A stretch of 64,000 bases of DNA from an uncultured Flavobacteriaceae bacterium. Lineage in GTDB: Bacteria; Bacteroidota; Bacteroidia; Flavobacteriales; Flavobacteriaceae. Positions 1 through 11,426 of this stretch are shown here, in pieces. Where the stretch lies: NCBI GenBank assembly GCA_937944485.1, contig CALDYU010000005.1, positions 434,001 through 498,000 of the forward strand. Direction: 5' to 3'. The position numbers were made by a program, and so were the translations under genes. The notes beneath the pieces were generated by a model that searched no databases, was not told the DNA's origin, and saw only the letters and a program-made list of their open reading frames with translations. Numbering within the stretch: the first letter of the stretch is position 1; each line of letters opens with the position of its first letter.

Positions 1-2
1 GA

Positions 3-89
3 GAGTTAACTACGGGACCTCATCTTCATTTTGAACTTTGGAACAAGGGAACGCCAATAAACCCTCAAGATTTTATCGATTTTAAATAA
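3..89 (+). CDS. M23 family metallopeptidase, C-terminal fragment
   Basis: Only the last 28 residues are in the window; the gene begins upstream. The fragment contains GPHLHFELW, the HxH metal-binding motif of LytM/M23 peptidoglycan endopeptidases, followed by a typical short tail ending NPQDFIDFK. An intact HxH suggests an active zinc peptidase that cleaves peptidoglycan cross-links in the periplasm. The stop codon is 5 bases before the ATG of the GH3-family gene, so the two are probably co-transcribed. The family call is firm; the rest of the protein cannot be judged. Confidence 0.85.
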   Translation, partial: ELTTGPHLHFELWNKGTPINPQDFIDFK

Positions 90-94
90 AAGTT

Positions 95-1597
95 ATGTCC
101 CTTAAATCGATCGCGGCTAAAATTTTTGCTAGAAATGTCGTCAAGAGATCGCAGCGCTGGATCAACGATCCTATTTCCACACAAAATGAGGTTTTTAAGA
201 AATTAATCGAAAAAGCTTCACAAACGCAATTCGGAGAAGATCACAATTTTTCCTCAATTAAATCACATTCTGACTTTGTAAATAAAGTACCAATTCGCGA
301 TTATGAAGCATTAAAGGCCTATGTTGAAAAAGTAATTGCTGGTAAGCCCGATATACTTTGGCCTGGCAAACCAAAATACTTTGCCAAAACTTCAGGAACC
401 ACTTCAGGCGCCAAATATATTCCTATTACGGCAGCGTCTATCAAAGAACAGGTGAAAGCTTCAAGAAATGCTATTCTCACGTATATTCATGAAACGGCAA
501 ATGCAGATTTTGTAAATGGGAAAATGATCTTTTTACAAGGGAGTCCTGAAATGAAAGAAAAGAATGGTATTCAACTTGGGAGACTCTCAGGCATTTCAGC
601 ACATTACGTTCCGAATTATTTACAGAAAAATAGATTGCCAAGCTGGGAGACCAACTGTATAGCGGACTGGGAAACTAAGGTCAATACAATTGTAGATGAG
701 ACTATAGAAGAAGATATGACGGTAATAGCAGGTATACCTTCATGGGTACAAATGTATTTTGAAAAATTGAATGAGCGTTCCAAGAAAAAAGTAGGGGATC
801 TCTTTAACAATTTTCAATTGTTTATTTATGGAGGCGTTAATTATGAACCCTATAGATCGAAATTTGAAAATTTAATTGGTAGAAAGGTAGATAGTATAGA
901 GCTCTTTCCTGCAAGTGAAGGATTTTTTGCTTATCAAAATTCTCAAAAAGAAAAAGGAATGCTTCTATTATTGGACTCAGGCATATTTTATGAGTTTATA
1001 AAAGCGGATGACTTCTATGATGAAAGTCGAGAGCGAATCACTTTGAATCAAGTAGAATTGCATGTGAATTATGTGATGATCATTTCTACAAATGCAGGGC
1101 TATGGGCGTATAATTTAGGAGATACCGTTCAGTTTATTTCATTAAACCCCTTTAAAATCATAGTTTCTGGACGCATAAAACATTTTATATCTGCATTTGG
1201 CGAGCATGTGATTGCTAAAGAAGTCGAAGAGGCGATGCAAAAGGCAATTAGTAAATCAAATGCACAAGTTAATGAATTTACTGTGGCGCCACAGATTACT
1301 CCAGCAAATGAAGAACTTCCCTTTCACGAATGGCTTATTGAATTCGACCAAGAACCTGACGATTTGTTAGAATTTAGTAGCATTCTTGACCAATCATTAC
1401 AAGAACAGAATAGCTATTATTTTGATTTGATCGCTGGCAAAATTTTGCAACCTTTGAAAATAACAAGTATTAGAATTGGAGGTTTTCAAGCCTATATGAA
1501 GTCCATTGGTAAATTAGGGGGGCAAAATAAAGTACAGCGATTAAGCAATGATCGCAAAGTGGCAGATAAACTTGTTTTACAGAAGGTAGCGATATAG
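95..1597 (+). CDS. GH3 auxin-responsive promoter family protein (acyl-adenylating enzyme)
   Basis: This 500-residue protein belongs to the GH3 branch of the ANL adenylating enzymes. These activate a carboxylate with ATP and usually join it to an amine; plant members conjugate jasmonate or auxin to amino acids. The P-loop-like motif TSGTTSG is at residues 99-105 and is followed by KYIP as in the family. FPASEGFFAYQ (about 275-285) is the second nucleotide-binding block and GLWAYNLGDTVQF (about 335-347) carries the ribose-binding Asp. The length is full for the family. No signal peptide is seen, so it is cytoplasmic. The natural substrate in flavobacteria is unknown. It lies 5 bases after an M23 peptidase gene. 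Confidence 0.85.
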   Translation: MSLKSIAAKIFARNVVKRSQRWINDPISTQNEVFKKLIEKASQTQFGEDHNFSSIKSHSDFVNKVPIRDYEALKAYVEKVIAGKPDILWPGKPKYFAKTSGTTSGAKYIPITAASIKEQVKASRNAILTYIHETANADFVNGKMIFLQGSPEMKEKNGIQLGRLSGISAHYVPNYLQKNRLPSWETNCIADWETKVNTIVDETIEEDMTVIAGIPSWVQMYFEKLNERSKKKVGDLFNNFQLFIYGGVNYEPYRSKFENLIGRKVDSIELFPASEGFFAYQNSQKEKGMLLLLDSGIFYEFIKADDFYDESRERITLNQVELHVNYVMIISTNAGLWAYNLGDTVQFISLNPFKIIVSGRIKHFISAFGEHVIAKEVEEAMQKAISKSNAQVNEFTVAPQITPANEELPFHEWLIEFDQEPDDLLEFSSILDQSLQEQNSYYFDLIAGKILQPLKITSIRIGGFQAYMKSIGKLGGQNKVQRLSNDRKVADKLVLQKVAI

Positions 1598-1624
1598 GGG
1601 GAAGTACAAACCTGATTTTTTTTG

Positions 1625-1632
1625 TAATTTTG
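1625..1632 (+). promoter_or_regulatory. Bacteroidota -7 element (TAATTTTG)
   Basis: TAATTTTG matches the TAnnTTTG -7 consensus of the Bacteroidota primary sigma factor. It lies 15 bases before the ATG of the DUF6909 gene. I see no good TTG at the -33 distance, so this may be a weak promoter. Confidence 0.45.
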
Positions 1633-1646
1633 GGTGAAATTCTTTC

Positions 1647-3332
1647 ATGAGTAATACAACCAATACTACGCGAGCGCAAGAATCTACCAATGCCATTGAG
1701 CGCCTGTATATCACAATGCGCCATCTGTTCAACCGCGGTTTTTACAAACCAACTGGCGTTTCAGGAGAATCATTAAAGAACGCATTATTGCAATTAAGAC
1801 CTGAAATTTACGGTACCATTGCAGAAGAAAAGGCAGAATTTAATGGTTTGATTTATGTTTTAGAACGATTGCCAGAGGGTATTGAACAATGCAGATTCAT
1901 CAATTTAACTTCTGATGAGGGTTACGGAAGATCACACTTTGACCCAATAGTTCCACCTAAAAGGCGCAGAAATTGTTATCGTATTGATGATGAGCAAATG
2001 AATATTGAAATTACCAGAGGACGCTCGGATATTTATGATATTCTAACGCACTTGACCTTTCTTTTTATTGAATCTGAAAAAATATGCAAGCGTGTTTTAA
2101 TTGAAGATACGAATAAAACAATACGTGATTGGTCGAAATTAGAAGCAGCAGTTCAAAAAGAAGAATTAGATCAAGGCGAACGTGAAGTGGCTTTGATCCA
2201 CACGGCGAATATTTTAGGAAGAAGCTTTGAGGAAGTACTTTGGATCTATGAAAAATTTTCAAACAAAAATAACCCCGAACGTTTTTTAAAAATTATTTGG
2301 TGGCTAGGCAAATTGGCGATAGAAGAAGAACTTACGGGCGAGAAGAGAGTCATTACATTTAGCGCCCAATTAAGAGAACGCCTAGGGCATCATATTCACG
2401 GTGAACGATGGGCAAATACAATAAAGCAGCTTCTGAAAAAAGAAAATCTTTTAGAGCGCCCAATACATATCATTAGTGCAAATATGCATAGTGTTATGAA
2501 TTCGTTATTTGCGCGAACAGCTTTATTAAAAGAATTTCCGAAACATAATTCATTAGAAATATACGAAGCATTGAGTTCTTCTGGTAATAAAGCCTTGCGG
2601 GAAAAAGTTGAAAAGTTGGCTAAGAAAAATGGAATGATAGCAATTGATGATATGTCTGGTACGAATATCGATGTTCAATTGTTTGACTTAGCAAAAATGA
2701 CTGAAAATAGCTGTAATTATAAGCTCGACTCCGACTTATCAAATAGTAAAAAACCCGTTATCTTTGTTATGGATTATGCGTTCGGCGAGCAAGCTTATGA
2801 AACTATTGATGAATTACTCAAACCCTTTCAGAATGGAAAGAAAGAAGAAACGTATTTAAATATCGCCTCCATTTCTATTATGGGTAAAGCAGGTATTTTA
2901 GAAGGAGGAAAAGGAGATTTAATGATTCCTTCGTCGCATATATTTGAAGGCACTGCTGATAATTACCCTTTTAAGAATGAATTGTGCGCAGCTGATTTTG
3001 AGGGTCACGGATTAAAGGTTTTTGAAGGTACAATGGTAACCGTTTTAGGAACCTCATTACAGAATAAAGACATTTTAAAATTCTTTCATGAATCAACATG
3101 GAACGTCATCGGATTAGAAATGGAAGGAGTACATTATCAAAAGGCCATTCAATCGGCATCTAAAATTCGTAAGAGTATTCGCGAAGATGTCAAAGTGAGA
3201 TACGCGTATTATGCATCTGATAATCCTCTAGAAACAGGAAGCACACTGGCTTCTGGAGGTTTAGGAACTACGGGTGTTAAACCCACCTATTTAATAACAG
3301 ACAAAATACTTGCGCAAATATTTAATTCATAA
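1647..3332 (+). CDS. DUF6909 family protein with a nucleoside-phosphorylase-like C-terminus
   Basis: This 561-residue cytoplasmic protein resembles a conserved Bacteroidota family that I remember as DUF6909; no function is established. The N-terminal half (1-360) is mostly charged and helical. From about residue 375 the pattern changes: VIFVMDYAFGEQ, then GKAGILEGGKGDLMIP, then FEGTMVTVLGTSLQN, and GLEMEGVHYQKAI near 495. The gly-rich strand plus a late MEG motif looks like the purine nucleoside phosphorylase/AMP nucleosidase fold, where this Glu contacts the ribose. That link is my inference from motif order. The gene is 4 bases from the next one, so it is translationally close to the polysaccharide locus. 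Confidence 0.6.
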   Translation: MSNTTNTTRAQESTNAIERLYITMRHLFNRGFYKPTGVSGESLKNALLQLRPEIYGTIAEEKAEFNGLIYVLERLPEGIEQCRFINLTSDEGYGRSHFDPIVPPKRRRNCYRIDDEQMNIEITRGRSDIYDILTHLTFLFIESEKICKRVLIEDTNKTIRDWSKLEAAVQKEELDQGEREVALIHTANILGRSFEEVLWIYEKFSNKNNPERFLKIIWWLGKLAIEEELTGEKRVITFSAQLRERLGHHIHGERWANTIKQLLKKENLLERPIHIISANMHSVMNSLFARTALLKEFPKHNSLEIYEALSSSGNKALREKVEKLAKKNGMIAIDDMSGTNIDVQLFDLAKMTENSCNYKLDSDLSNSKKPVIFVMDYAFGEQAYETIDELLKPFQNGKKEETYLNIASISIMGKAGILEGGKGDLMIPSSHIFEGTADNYPFKNELCAADFEGHGLKVFEGTMVTVLGTSLQNKDILKFFHESTWNVIGLEMEGVHYQKAIQSASKIRKSIREDVKVRYAYYASDNPLETGSTLASGGLGTTGVKPTYLITDKILAQIFNS

Positions 3333-3335
3333 CCT

Positions 3336-4340
3336 ATGGCAAACCAAGAACAACCTAATAACTCTAATACTGCTGACGAAATAGATTTGGGGCAATTGTT
3401 AAACCTCATTAAAAAAGGATTTCACAATTTAGGGAATTTCTTTTTGCGAATTTTTATCTATTTGAGAAAAAACGTCTTTAAGATTTTAGGTCTAATTGTT
3501 TTAGGTGTTGCCATTAGTTTAGGGCTTAATGCATTAATTTCCAAAAAGCTAAAAACGGATGTTATTGTTCAACCAAATTTTGATAGTAAAAACTACTTGT
3601 ATGAAGTTGTTGATGAAATAGAGGCGAATGTAAAAGCTAAGAACGCTAACTTTTTTAAATCTCTTGATATTAATGTGGAAGACCTTAATGGCTTTAAGGT
3701 TTCAGTTGAGGCTATCGAAGATGAAGAGATTAAAACGGAGGATGCCGTATCAAATGAGATGAAATACCTTGAAATACTTGAGAATTTTAAGGAGGAAAGT
3801 TTCGTACTAGATATACTTCGCTCTGAACTATCTGAAAAAAGTGTACTTAATCATAGAATTAGTTTTTCATACAATGATAGGGATGCGGGTCCGGTAATTG
3901 CAGGAAAGCTGATGAACTATATTAATAATAACCCCTACTTTGAAAAGTTGAAAGAAGTCTATTCTAAAAACGCGCAATTGCGCATAGAACAAAACACTAA
4001 ACGAATTGTTCAGATAGACCAACTTATAGAGAATTTTACTAAAGGAATGTTAACTGACAAAAAGAATTCAGGAACCATTTATTTAGAGCAAGAAAATCCG
4101 TTAAATGTTACAGGCCTATTAAGTCAAAAGAGTCTTTGGTCAAAAGAAATTGAAGAGAAGAATTTGGAGTTGGCTCAGCAAGCTGATATTTTGAGAATAA
4201 TTAATATTGGGGAACCTCAAGAAGTGAGTAAACAATTTTTCAATCAGCCCATTTTTATTATTCCGATTTTCTTGGTATTGGCTTTCTTTCTATTTTCTGG
4301 AATAGGGTATCTTAATCAAAAATCAAAAGAAATTGAATAA
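3336..4340 (+). CDS. Wzz-like inner-membrane protein, possible chain-length regulator
   Basis: The protein has 334 residues. One membrane helix lies at about 47-68 and a second at about 304-326, with a long hydrophilic, partly coiled-coil periplasmic segment between them. This two-helix layout is that of Wzz/polysaccharide co-polymerases, which set the chain length of surface polysaccharides. No clear family motif is visible, so the call rests on topology and position: it lies directly upstream (2-base gap) of the dTDP-rhamnose genes. The N-terminal 30 residues are polar and cytoplasmic. An unrelated membrane scaffold is the main alternative. Confidence 0.5.
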   Translation: MANQEQPNNSNTADEIDLGQLLNLIKKGFHNLGNFFLRIFIYLRKNVFKILGLIVLGVAISLGLNALISKKLKTDVIVQPNFDSKNYLYEVVDEIEANVKAKNANFFKSLDINVEDLNGFKVSVEAIEDEEIKTEDAVSNEMKYLEILENFKEESFVLDILRSELSEKSVLNHRISFSYNDRDAGPVIAGKLMNYINNNPYFEKLKEVYSKNAQLRIEQNTKRIVQIDQLIENFTKGMLTDKKNSGTIYLEQENPLNVTGLLSQKSLWSKEIEEKNLELAQQADILRIINIGEPQEVSKQFFNQPIFIIPIFLVLAFFLFSGIGYLNQKSKEIE

Positions 4341-4342
4341 CA

Positions 4343-5377
4343 ATGAACATTGGAATCGAAAATCAATGTGTTTTGGTGACAGGAGGAGCCGGCTTCATTG
4401 GTAGCAACTATATTCCTTATTTCATAAAAAAACACCCTAAAGTACGGTTGATCAATGTCGATAAATTAACTTATGCGGGTAATCCAAATAACCTTAGTGA
4501 AGTTGCTAAAAACAAACAATACCATTTCGTTGAAGGTGACATATGTGATCGAGCACTTGTAGAAGAAATATTTGAGAAATATGGTGTTGATGGGGTAATT
4601 CATTTTGCAGCAGAGTCACATGTAGATAATTCTATAAGTGAACCAGATAATTTTATCAAGACAAACATTGAAGGGACTTTTGTCTTACTAGAAGCTGCCA
4701 AAAAGTTTTGGTTGAAAGCTCCAAATCAGCCTAAAAAAGAATTTGAAAACGCGCGTTTTCACCATGTATCTACAGATGAAGTTTATGGTAGTTTGGGGGC
4801 TAAAGGGTATTTCACTGAGAAAACAGCTTATGCACCAAATAGTCCGTATAGTGCATCAAAAGCCGCGGCCGATTTTTTAGTTCGGAGTTATTGTCGCACC
4901 TATGGCTTGAATGTGGTTACAAGTAATTGTTCAAATAATTATGGGCCTAAACAACACGACGAAAAGTTGATTCCTACAATTATTCGAAAAGCACTTGAAG
5001 GAGAAAATATACCAATATATGGCGATGGATCAAATGTGCGTGATTGGTTATATGTGCAAGATCATTGTAAAGGCCTTGAACTTGTATATAGATTAGGTAA
5101 AAAAGGAGAGACTTATGCTATTGGTGGTAATACAGAGTTTAGTAATTTAGATATAGCTCAAAAAATTTGCTCGCGATTAGATAAAATTCAGCCAAAAACG
5201 AATGGCAGTTTTTCAGAGCAAATTACTTTTGTTACTGATCGCTTGGGGCATGATTTTAGATATGCTATAAACGCTGATAAAATGAAAAAAGAATTAGGCT
5301 GGAAACCAAACGAAACTTTTGTTTCGGGCATTGATAAAACCATTCGATGGTACATTAATAAATACCAAAAAGTATAA
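4343..5377 (+). CDS. rfbB: dTDP-glucose 4,6-dehydratase
   Basis: This enzyme converts dTDP-glucose to dTDP-4-keto-6-deoxyglucose, the second step of dTDP-L-rhamnose synthesis. The extended SDR features are clear: the NAD-binding [11 protein letters not shown] at 13-23, the catalytic TDE at 144-146 (family signature, with DE acting in dehydration), and YSASK at 169-173 with the catalytic Tyr and Lys. At 344 residues it has the normal length. It is first in an rfbBACD run; rfbA starts one base after its stop codon. The enzyme is cytoplasmic. Confidence 0.96.
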   Translation: MNIGIENQCVLVTGGAGFIGSNYIPYFIKKHPKVRLINVDKLTYAGNPNNLSEVAKNKQYHFVEGDICDRALVEEIFEKYGVDGVIHFAAESHVDNSISEPDNFIKTNIEGTFVLLEAAKKFWLKAPNQPKKEFENARFHHVSTDEVYGSLGAKGYFTEKTAYAPNSPYSASKAAADFLVRSYCRTYGLNVVTSNCSNNYGPKQHDEKLIPTIIRKALEGENIPIYGDGSNVRDWLYVQDHCKGLELVYRLGKKGETYAIGGNTEFSNLDIAQKICSRLDKIQPKTNGSFSEQITFVTDRLGHDFRYAINADKMKKELGWKPNETFVSGIDKTIRWYINKYQKV

Positions 5378-5378
5378 A

Positions 5379-6233
5379 ATGAAAGGAATTATACTTGCTG
5401 GAGGTTCAGGCACGCGATTGCATCCAATTACCAAAGCGGTAAGTAAGCAATTAATGCCGATATACGATAAGCCAATGATTTATTACCCCTTGGCAACTTT
5501 GATGTCAGCGGGAATACAAGAAATACTTTTTATTACAACAATAGAAGACGCTCCTTTATTTAAGAAACTTCTAGGAGATGGCTCTCAACTTGGTTGTAGC
5601 TTCCATTTTGAAGTTCAGGAACATCCGAACGGGCTTGCAGAAGCCTTTATTATTGGAGAGGAATTTATAGGAAGTGATAAGGTGGCACTTATTTTAGGAG
5701 ATAATATTTTTTATGGATCAGGCCTGGCAAAGTTGTTACAGGCGAATAATAATCCTGATGGAGGAATTATTTATGGCTATCATGTACAAGACCCTGAACG
5801 GTATGGAGTAGTTTCGTTTGATGCTAACGGCATGGCTATTTCGATAGAAGAAAAACCCAATAAGCCAAAATCAAATTTTGCGGTTCCGGGCATTTATTTT
5901 TACGATAATTCTGTTGTTGAAATTGCTAAAAGTATTGCTCCAAGCGAACGTGGTGAAATAGAAATCACCGATGTAAATAGGGTTTATTTAGAAAAAGGCA
6001 AATTAAAGGTTAGCATTTTAGATAGAGGAATTGCATGGTTAGATACAGGCACATTCAGCTCTTTGATGCAAGCATCGCAATTGGTAGAGGTGATACAAGA
6101 AAGGCAAGGGCTTAAAGTTGGTGCAATTGAAGAGATCGCTTATGCCAATGAATATATTGACAGACAGCAACTGCATCGCTTGGCTAAGCCACTATTAAAA
6201 AGTGGTTATGGTGAATATTTGTTACAACTTTAA
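5379..6233 (+). CDS. rfbA: glucose-1-phosphate thymidylyltransferase
   Basis: This enzyme makes dTDP-glucose from dTTP and glucose-1-phosphate, the entry step to dTDP-rhamnose. I chose the ATG at 5379, which gives [16 protein letters not shown] at the very N-terminus with the nucleotide-binding GGSGTRL motif. The longer open frame from 5319 only adds 20 residues that overlap rfbB. The resulting 284 residues fit the short RmlA class. VPGIYFYD and [10 protein letters not shown] are typical RmlA blocks. The gene lies one base after rfbB. Confidence 0.96.
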   Translation: MKGIILAGGSGTRLHPITKAVSKQLMPIYDKPMIYYPLATLMSAGIQEILFITTIEDAPLFKKLLGDGSQLGCSFHFEVQEHPNGLAEAFIIGEEFIGSDKVALILGDNIFYGSGLAKLLQANNNPDGGIIYGYHVQDPERYGVVSFDANGMAISIEEKPNKPKSNFAVPGIYFYDNSVVEIAKSIAPSERGEIEITDVNRVYLEKGKLKVSILDRGIAWLDTGTFSSLMQASQLVEVIQERQGLKVGAIEEIAYANEYIDRQQLHRLAKPLLKSGYGEYLLQL

Positions 6234-6244
6234 TTGTTCTGTTG

Positions 6245-6790
6245 ATGATTTGTACTGAAACAAAATTAAAAGGCTGCTTTGTTCTTGAAACGGAAGTTTT
6301 TAGAGATGAACGAGGCGTTTTTTTTGAGACTCATAATAAAAGAAGGCTTGAAGCTTCAATAGGACAAAAAGTTGATTTTGTTCAAGATAACCATTCGGTG
6401 TCAAAAAGAGGTGTCCTTCGCGGCTTACACTTTCAAGAAGGAAAATATGCCCAGGCAAAACTGGTGCGGGTTTTACGTGGAGAGGTATTAGATATTGTTG
6501 TTGATTTACGACAAAAGAGTGCAACCTTTGGGAGACATTTTAAATTGAAACTAACGGGAGATAATAAGAAAGTTATTTTTATACCAAAAGGTATGGCGCA
6601 TGGTTTTTTGACACTATCAGAAACTGCTGTTTTTGCCTATAAATGTGACAATTATTATCACAAAGCTTCGGAAAGGGGCCTTATTTATAATGACCCTACT
6701 CTTCAAATTGATTGGGAAATTGCTGAAAAAGAGATTATTGTTTCTTCGAAAGACGCAGTATTACCAAGGTTTAATGAATTATTTATATGA
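6245..6790 (+). CDS. rfbC: dTDP-4-dehydrorhamnose 3,5-epimerase
   Basis: This cupin-fold enzyme epimerises C3 and C5 of dTDP-4-keto-6-deoxyglucose. Family signatures are FxDERGxFFE near residue 20, VLRGLHFQ with the catalytic His near residue 61, and the G.AHGFLTLSE block with a second conserved His. The length is 181 residues from the ATG at 6245 (a TTG directly before it is an unlikely start). Its last codon overlaps the start of rfbD by ATGA, so the two are translationally coupled. Confidence 0.95.
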   Translation: MICTETKLKGCFVLETEVFRDERGVFFETHNKRRLEASIGQKVDFVQDNHSVSKRGVLRGLHFQEGKYAQAKLVRVLRGEVLDIVVDLRQKSATFGRHFKLKLTGDNKKVIFIPKGMAHGFLTLSETAVFAYKCDNYYHKASERGLIYNDPTLQIDWEIAEKEIIVSSKDAVLPRFNELFI

Positions 6791-7560
6791 GTAGGGTTTT
6801 AGTTACTGGAGCGGACGGTCAATTAGGCAGGAGTATTCAGAAATTAGCAAAGCGGTATACGAATCTTGAATTTGTTTTTCACAATTCAAATTCTTTGAAT
6901 ATTACAAATCCCGAATTGATAAATAATGTATTTGCTGCATGCCATTACGATTACTGTATCAACTGTGCAGCGTATACCAATGTCGAGCAATCAGAAAAGG
7001 AACCCGAGAAAGCATTTCTGATAAATGCAGAAGCGGTACGTTATTTGGCGTTGGCTTGTTCTAGTTATTTTACAACTCTAATTCATATTTCAACAGATTA
7101 TGTGTTTGATGGTGAAAAAGGAACTCCATATGACATTTCTGATAAGACTAATCCTATAAATGAATATGGCAGGTCTAAACTAGCAGGCGAAAAGCACATT
7201 CAAAAGAATCTAAAAGAGCACTTTATTATTCGTACCTCATGGCTATACTCAGAATTCGGAAAGAATTTTTATAAAACTATATTAGAGAAGGCAAAAATGG
7301 AGAAGGTTTTACATATTACGGATGAACAAACGGGTTGTCCAACCAAGGCTTCAAATCTTGCTACGTACATTTTAAACCTAATTCACCGCAATAGCAAGGC
7401 TTATGGAATTTATCATTTTACAGATGGAGAACCTATGACATGGTATGATTTTGCGCATCGTATTTTACAAGAAAACGAATTGCTAGATCACGTTCATCTT
7501 GAAACAGATAAGAATTATCGTACTTTTGCGAGAAGACCTAAGAATAGTGTTTTAGTATGA
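6787..7560 (+). CDS. rfbD: dTDP-4-dehydrorhamnose reductase
   Basis: This SDR enzyme makes dTDP-L-rhamnose by NAD(P)H reduction, the last step of the pathway. Visible motifs are VTGADGQLGRSI at the N-terminus, STDYVFDGEKGTPY and the catalytic YGRSKLAGE (Tyr-x3-Lys). At 257 residues it is shorter than many RmlD proteins (280-300): it ends right after the conserved ARRPKNSVL block, so the last helix is missing or replaced. The core is intact, so I expect activity. It overlaps rfbC by 4 bases. Confidence 0.93.
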   Translation: MSRVLVTGADGQLGRSIQKLAKRYTNLEFVFHNSNSLNITNPELINNVFAACHYDYCINCAAYTNVEQSEKEPEKAFLINAEAVRYLALACSSYFTTLIHISTDYVFDGEKGTPYDISDKTNPINEYGRSKLAGEKHIQKNLKEHFIIRTSWLYSEFGKNFYKTILEKAKMEKVLHITDEQTGCPTKASNLATYILNLIHRNSKAYGIYHFTDGEPMTWYDFAHRILQENELLDHVHLETDKNYRTFARRPKNSVLV

Positions 7561-7580
7561 AGATTTGATTATATACCCCT

Positions 7581-9126
<1,546 letters not shown>

Positions 9127-9141
9127 TATTAAAACGCTTTT

Positions 9142-11268
9142 ATGAAATTTCGGCTGTTCTTGTTACTATTTGCCACGTCATCTTCCTTATTGGTTGGGAA
9201 TAGTAAAGAAGAAGGCAAATCATCCATTTCAAGAACACTAGGGTTCAAAAATATTATGATTTCTTTGAGCCCTTATAACTCTTTTAACCAAGCTTTGGAT
9301 GATGAACAAGGTATCAACTGGCATCGAGAAGTTGATAAAGCAGAAGCTATTACAGATGCGTTCGCTGCTAGTGAACTTCAAATGCACTTTAGACTACTGG
9401 GGAGCAAACTGAAAGTTCTTAAATATAGGCCTAAGTCAATTGGAAGTACAATAGTGATTATTGACAGAAAACAACTCGAAAAAAATCACCCAAGTTTGGC
9501 GCAACGCATACCTTTTAATGAGTTAGGAGACCAGGGGTTTTCTATAATGGCTCAAAAAAAGACACTTTTTATAATAGCAAATTCTAGAATTGGAAGATTA
9601 TACGGAGTTTATGAATTTCTTAATAAGCTAGGTTTTTCATGGTATAACCCCAAAGAAATAATTGTTCCCAAATACTTTTTAAAAAATCTAAAATTATATG
9701 AAACCCATAGTTCTCCAAAAGTTAAATTAAGAGGTTTTTGGACAGTTTCGGAAGAGTATTTGCCAGATGAATATGCGCTATGGCTTGCCAGAAATAAGTT
9801 CAATTTAACGGGTAAAACAAAGCCTTATTTGGCAAAAAAGCTGGGATTGAAAATTTGGGGAGGTGGTCATAAAATCATACAAGAAGAGTTTTCAAAAAAA
9901 GAAGTGTTTGATGAACATCCAGAATGGTTTATTCTGAATAAAAACAAACGACATCCGGTCAAAATGAAGGGAAATTATATCAACCCGTCTTTTGCGAATA
10001 AAGAAGGTGCTGAATACTTTTCCAAACAACTTATCAAAAGACTAAGTGAGGGAGATTTACAAAATATTGATATTTTAAATATTTGGCCTGCTGACAAAAA
10101 GAGATTCTTTCAAGACCAAAGTGAGGCGGCGAAATCAATGGGTAATTTTTCAGATGCGTTATTATATTTTTATTCAATTATAGCCGATAACCTTGAAAGA
10201 GCCTATGAAAATAAGATTTTATCAAGAAAAGTTATACTTGCTGGCATATCCTATCATCAAACACTCGCGCCACCATCTAATAAAAAGATTATAAAAGCAC
10301 TAGCAAGCAAAAATTATGTGCATCTTTTCTACCCTAGCACAAGAGATTGGACATATGCTTTGAATAACAACTTGAGTCCAACAAATTTAAAATTATCTGA
10401 GGCAATAGATTCTTGGAAAAAGACCGCAAACTTCTCATACGGATTTGTTGATTATAACCATAAGAGCAATTATTATGGCATTGCCATTACCAATCACATT
10501 AATATAGCATCTGACTTTGAGTATTATTTCCCCAAAAAAGACGCTTTATATGCGTATATGCACCCAGTAAAAGACAATCCTGGGCCATTCGAATTAACAA
10601 ACGAATTGATTTCTAAGATGACATGGCAACAATCATCTAAACAGAGAGAAGAATTACAGGAAAAAATAATCATTCGCTATTTTCAGAGTAAATATGGCAG
10701 GTGGGCAGAAGAGTGGCAACACATTTACGATGCAATGATGAAAGCTGTTAGCAATTCAAAACATATTTTTGAAACAGGCTCATTAAGTTCCGTTTTGTTT
10801 CAAAAAATATATTGGAAGAGACCTCCCTTTAAAAAAGGCCAAGTGATTGAGTTAATTGAAAAATATAAAAAAGGTGGCTTACAGCATGTGTTAGATGGCT
10901 ATACAAACAAGAAAGATGAATATGGAAGCAGTGAATTTATAGGGTTGAATGAATCACTGGAAATGCAGAGAGGATTAAAAGAGAAATGGCTGTCAATTTC
11001 AAGGCGTGTAAAAGATCCAGCTATTCGCAAAAGAATAATGAACGATATTGATTGGTTTGAAACAAGCCTTAGAAGATATACACTGATATCACTTTGTGCT
11101 GATTATGTAATAGCAGAAAATTTAGATCAGGATTCAGATGTGATTAAAGCTGCTATTCTTGACCAAATTGATTCTCTATATAATTCGAAGCCAATAAAAG
11201 ATGTTTTTTCTAATGATCATGTGGGTGCTTTTTTGCGAACTAGTACAAAGCTTGTTCAAGAAGATTAA
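9142..11268 (+). CDS. Secreted DUF4838 domain protein (glycoside hydrolase-like)
   Basis: This 708-residue protein starts with a signal peptide (MKFRLFLLLFATSSSLLVG). The region 60-180 resembles the N-terminal domain of alpha-glucuronidase/hexosaminidase-type hydrolases; RIGRLYGVYEFLNKLGFSWYNP is the typical signature of DUF4838 proteins. The central part (about 190-500), with HLFYPSTRDWTY and the later FVDYNHKSNYY, fits the DUF4838 TIM-barrel-like domain. The catalytic residues are not known. Its place inside a polysaccharide synthesis locus suggests that it trims or modifies the exported polymer. It follows the WbpB-like gene by 15 bases. Confidence 0.7.
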   Translation: MKFRLFLLLFATSSSLLVGNSKEEGKSSISRTLGFKNIMISLSPYNSFNQALDDEQGINWHREVDKAEAITDAFAASELQMHFRLLGSKLKVLKYRPKSIGSTIVIIDRKQLEKNHPSLAQRIPFNELGDQGFSIMAQKKTLFIIANSRIGRLYGVYEFLNKLGFSWYNPKEIIVPKYFLKNLKLYETHSSPKVKLRGFWTVSEEYLPDEYALWLARNKFNLTGKTKPYLAKKLGLKIWGGGHKIIQEEFSKKEVFDEHPEWFILNKNKRHPVKMKGNYINPSFANKEGAEYFSKQLIKRLSEGDLQNIDILNIWPADKKRFFQDQSEAAKSMGNFSDALLYFYSIIADNLERAYENKILSRKVILAGISYHQTLAPPSNKKIIKALASKNYVHLFYPSTRDWTYALNNNLSPTNLKLSEAIDSWKKTANFSYGFVDYNHKSNYYGIAITNHINIASDFEYYFPKKDALYAYMHPVKDNPGPFELTNELISKMTWQQSSKQREELQEKIIIRYFQSKYGRWAEEWQHIYDAMMKAVSNSKHIFETGSLSSVLFQKIYWKRPPFKKGQVIELIEKYKKGGLQHVLDGYTNKKDEYGSSEFIGLNESLEMQRGLKEKWLSISRRVKDPAIRKRIMNDIDWFETSLRRYTLISLCADYVIAENLDQDSDVIKAAILDQIDSLYNSKPIKDVFSNDHVGAFLRTSTKLVQED

Positions 11269-11314
11269 TATTAAATACAAGCCTTTTTTGGCACAAAGGA
11301 AAAGTAAGTCAATC

Positions 11315-11343
11315 TTGTTAAGATTAATAATATCTTATTTTTG
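11315..11343 (+). promoter_or_regulatory. Bacteroidota promoter (TTG-N18-TATTTTTG)
   Basis: The -33 TTG is at 11315-11317 and the -7 TATTTTTG at 11336-11343, separated by 18 bases. This fits the Bacteroidota consensus well. The site is about 84 bases before the O-antigen ligase-like gene and after the DUF4838 gene. It probably starts a second transcript inside the polysaccharide locus. Confidence 0.6.
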
Positions 11344-11426
11344 TATAATTGGCTGAACAACCAATAAATTTGGGTTAACTTTTTTTAAATGGAGGTTAAT
11401 TTTTAAGTCAAATAATAGAATGTTCT

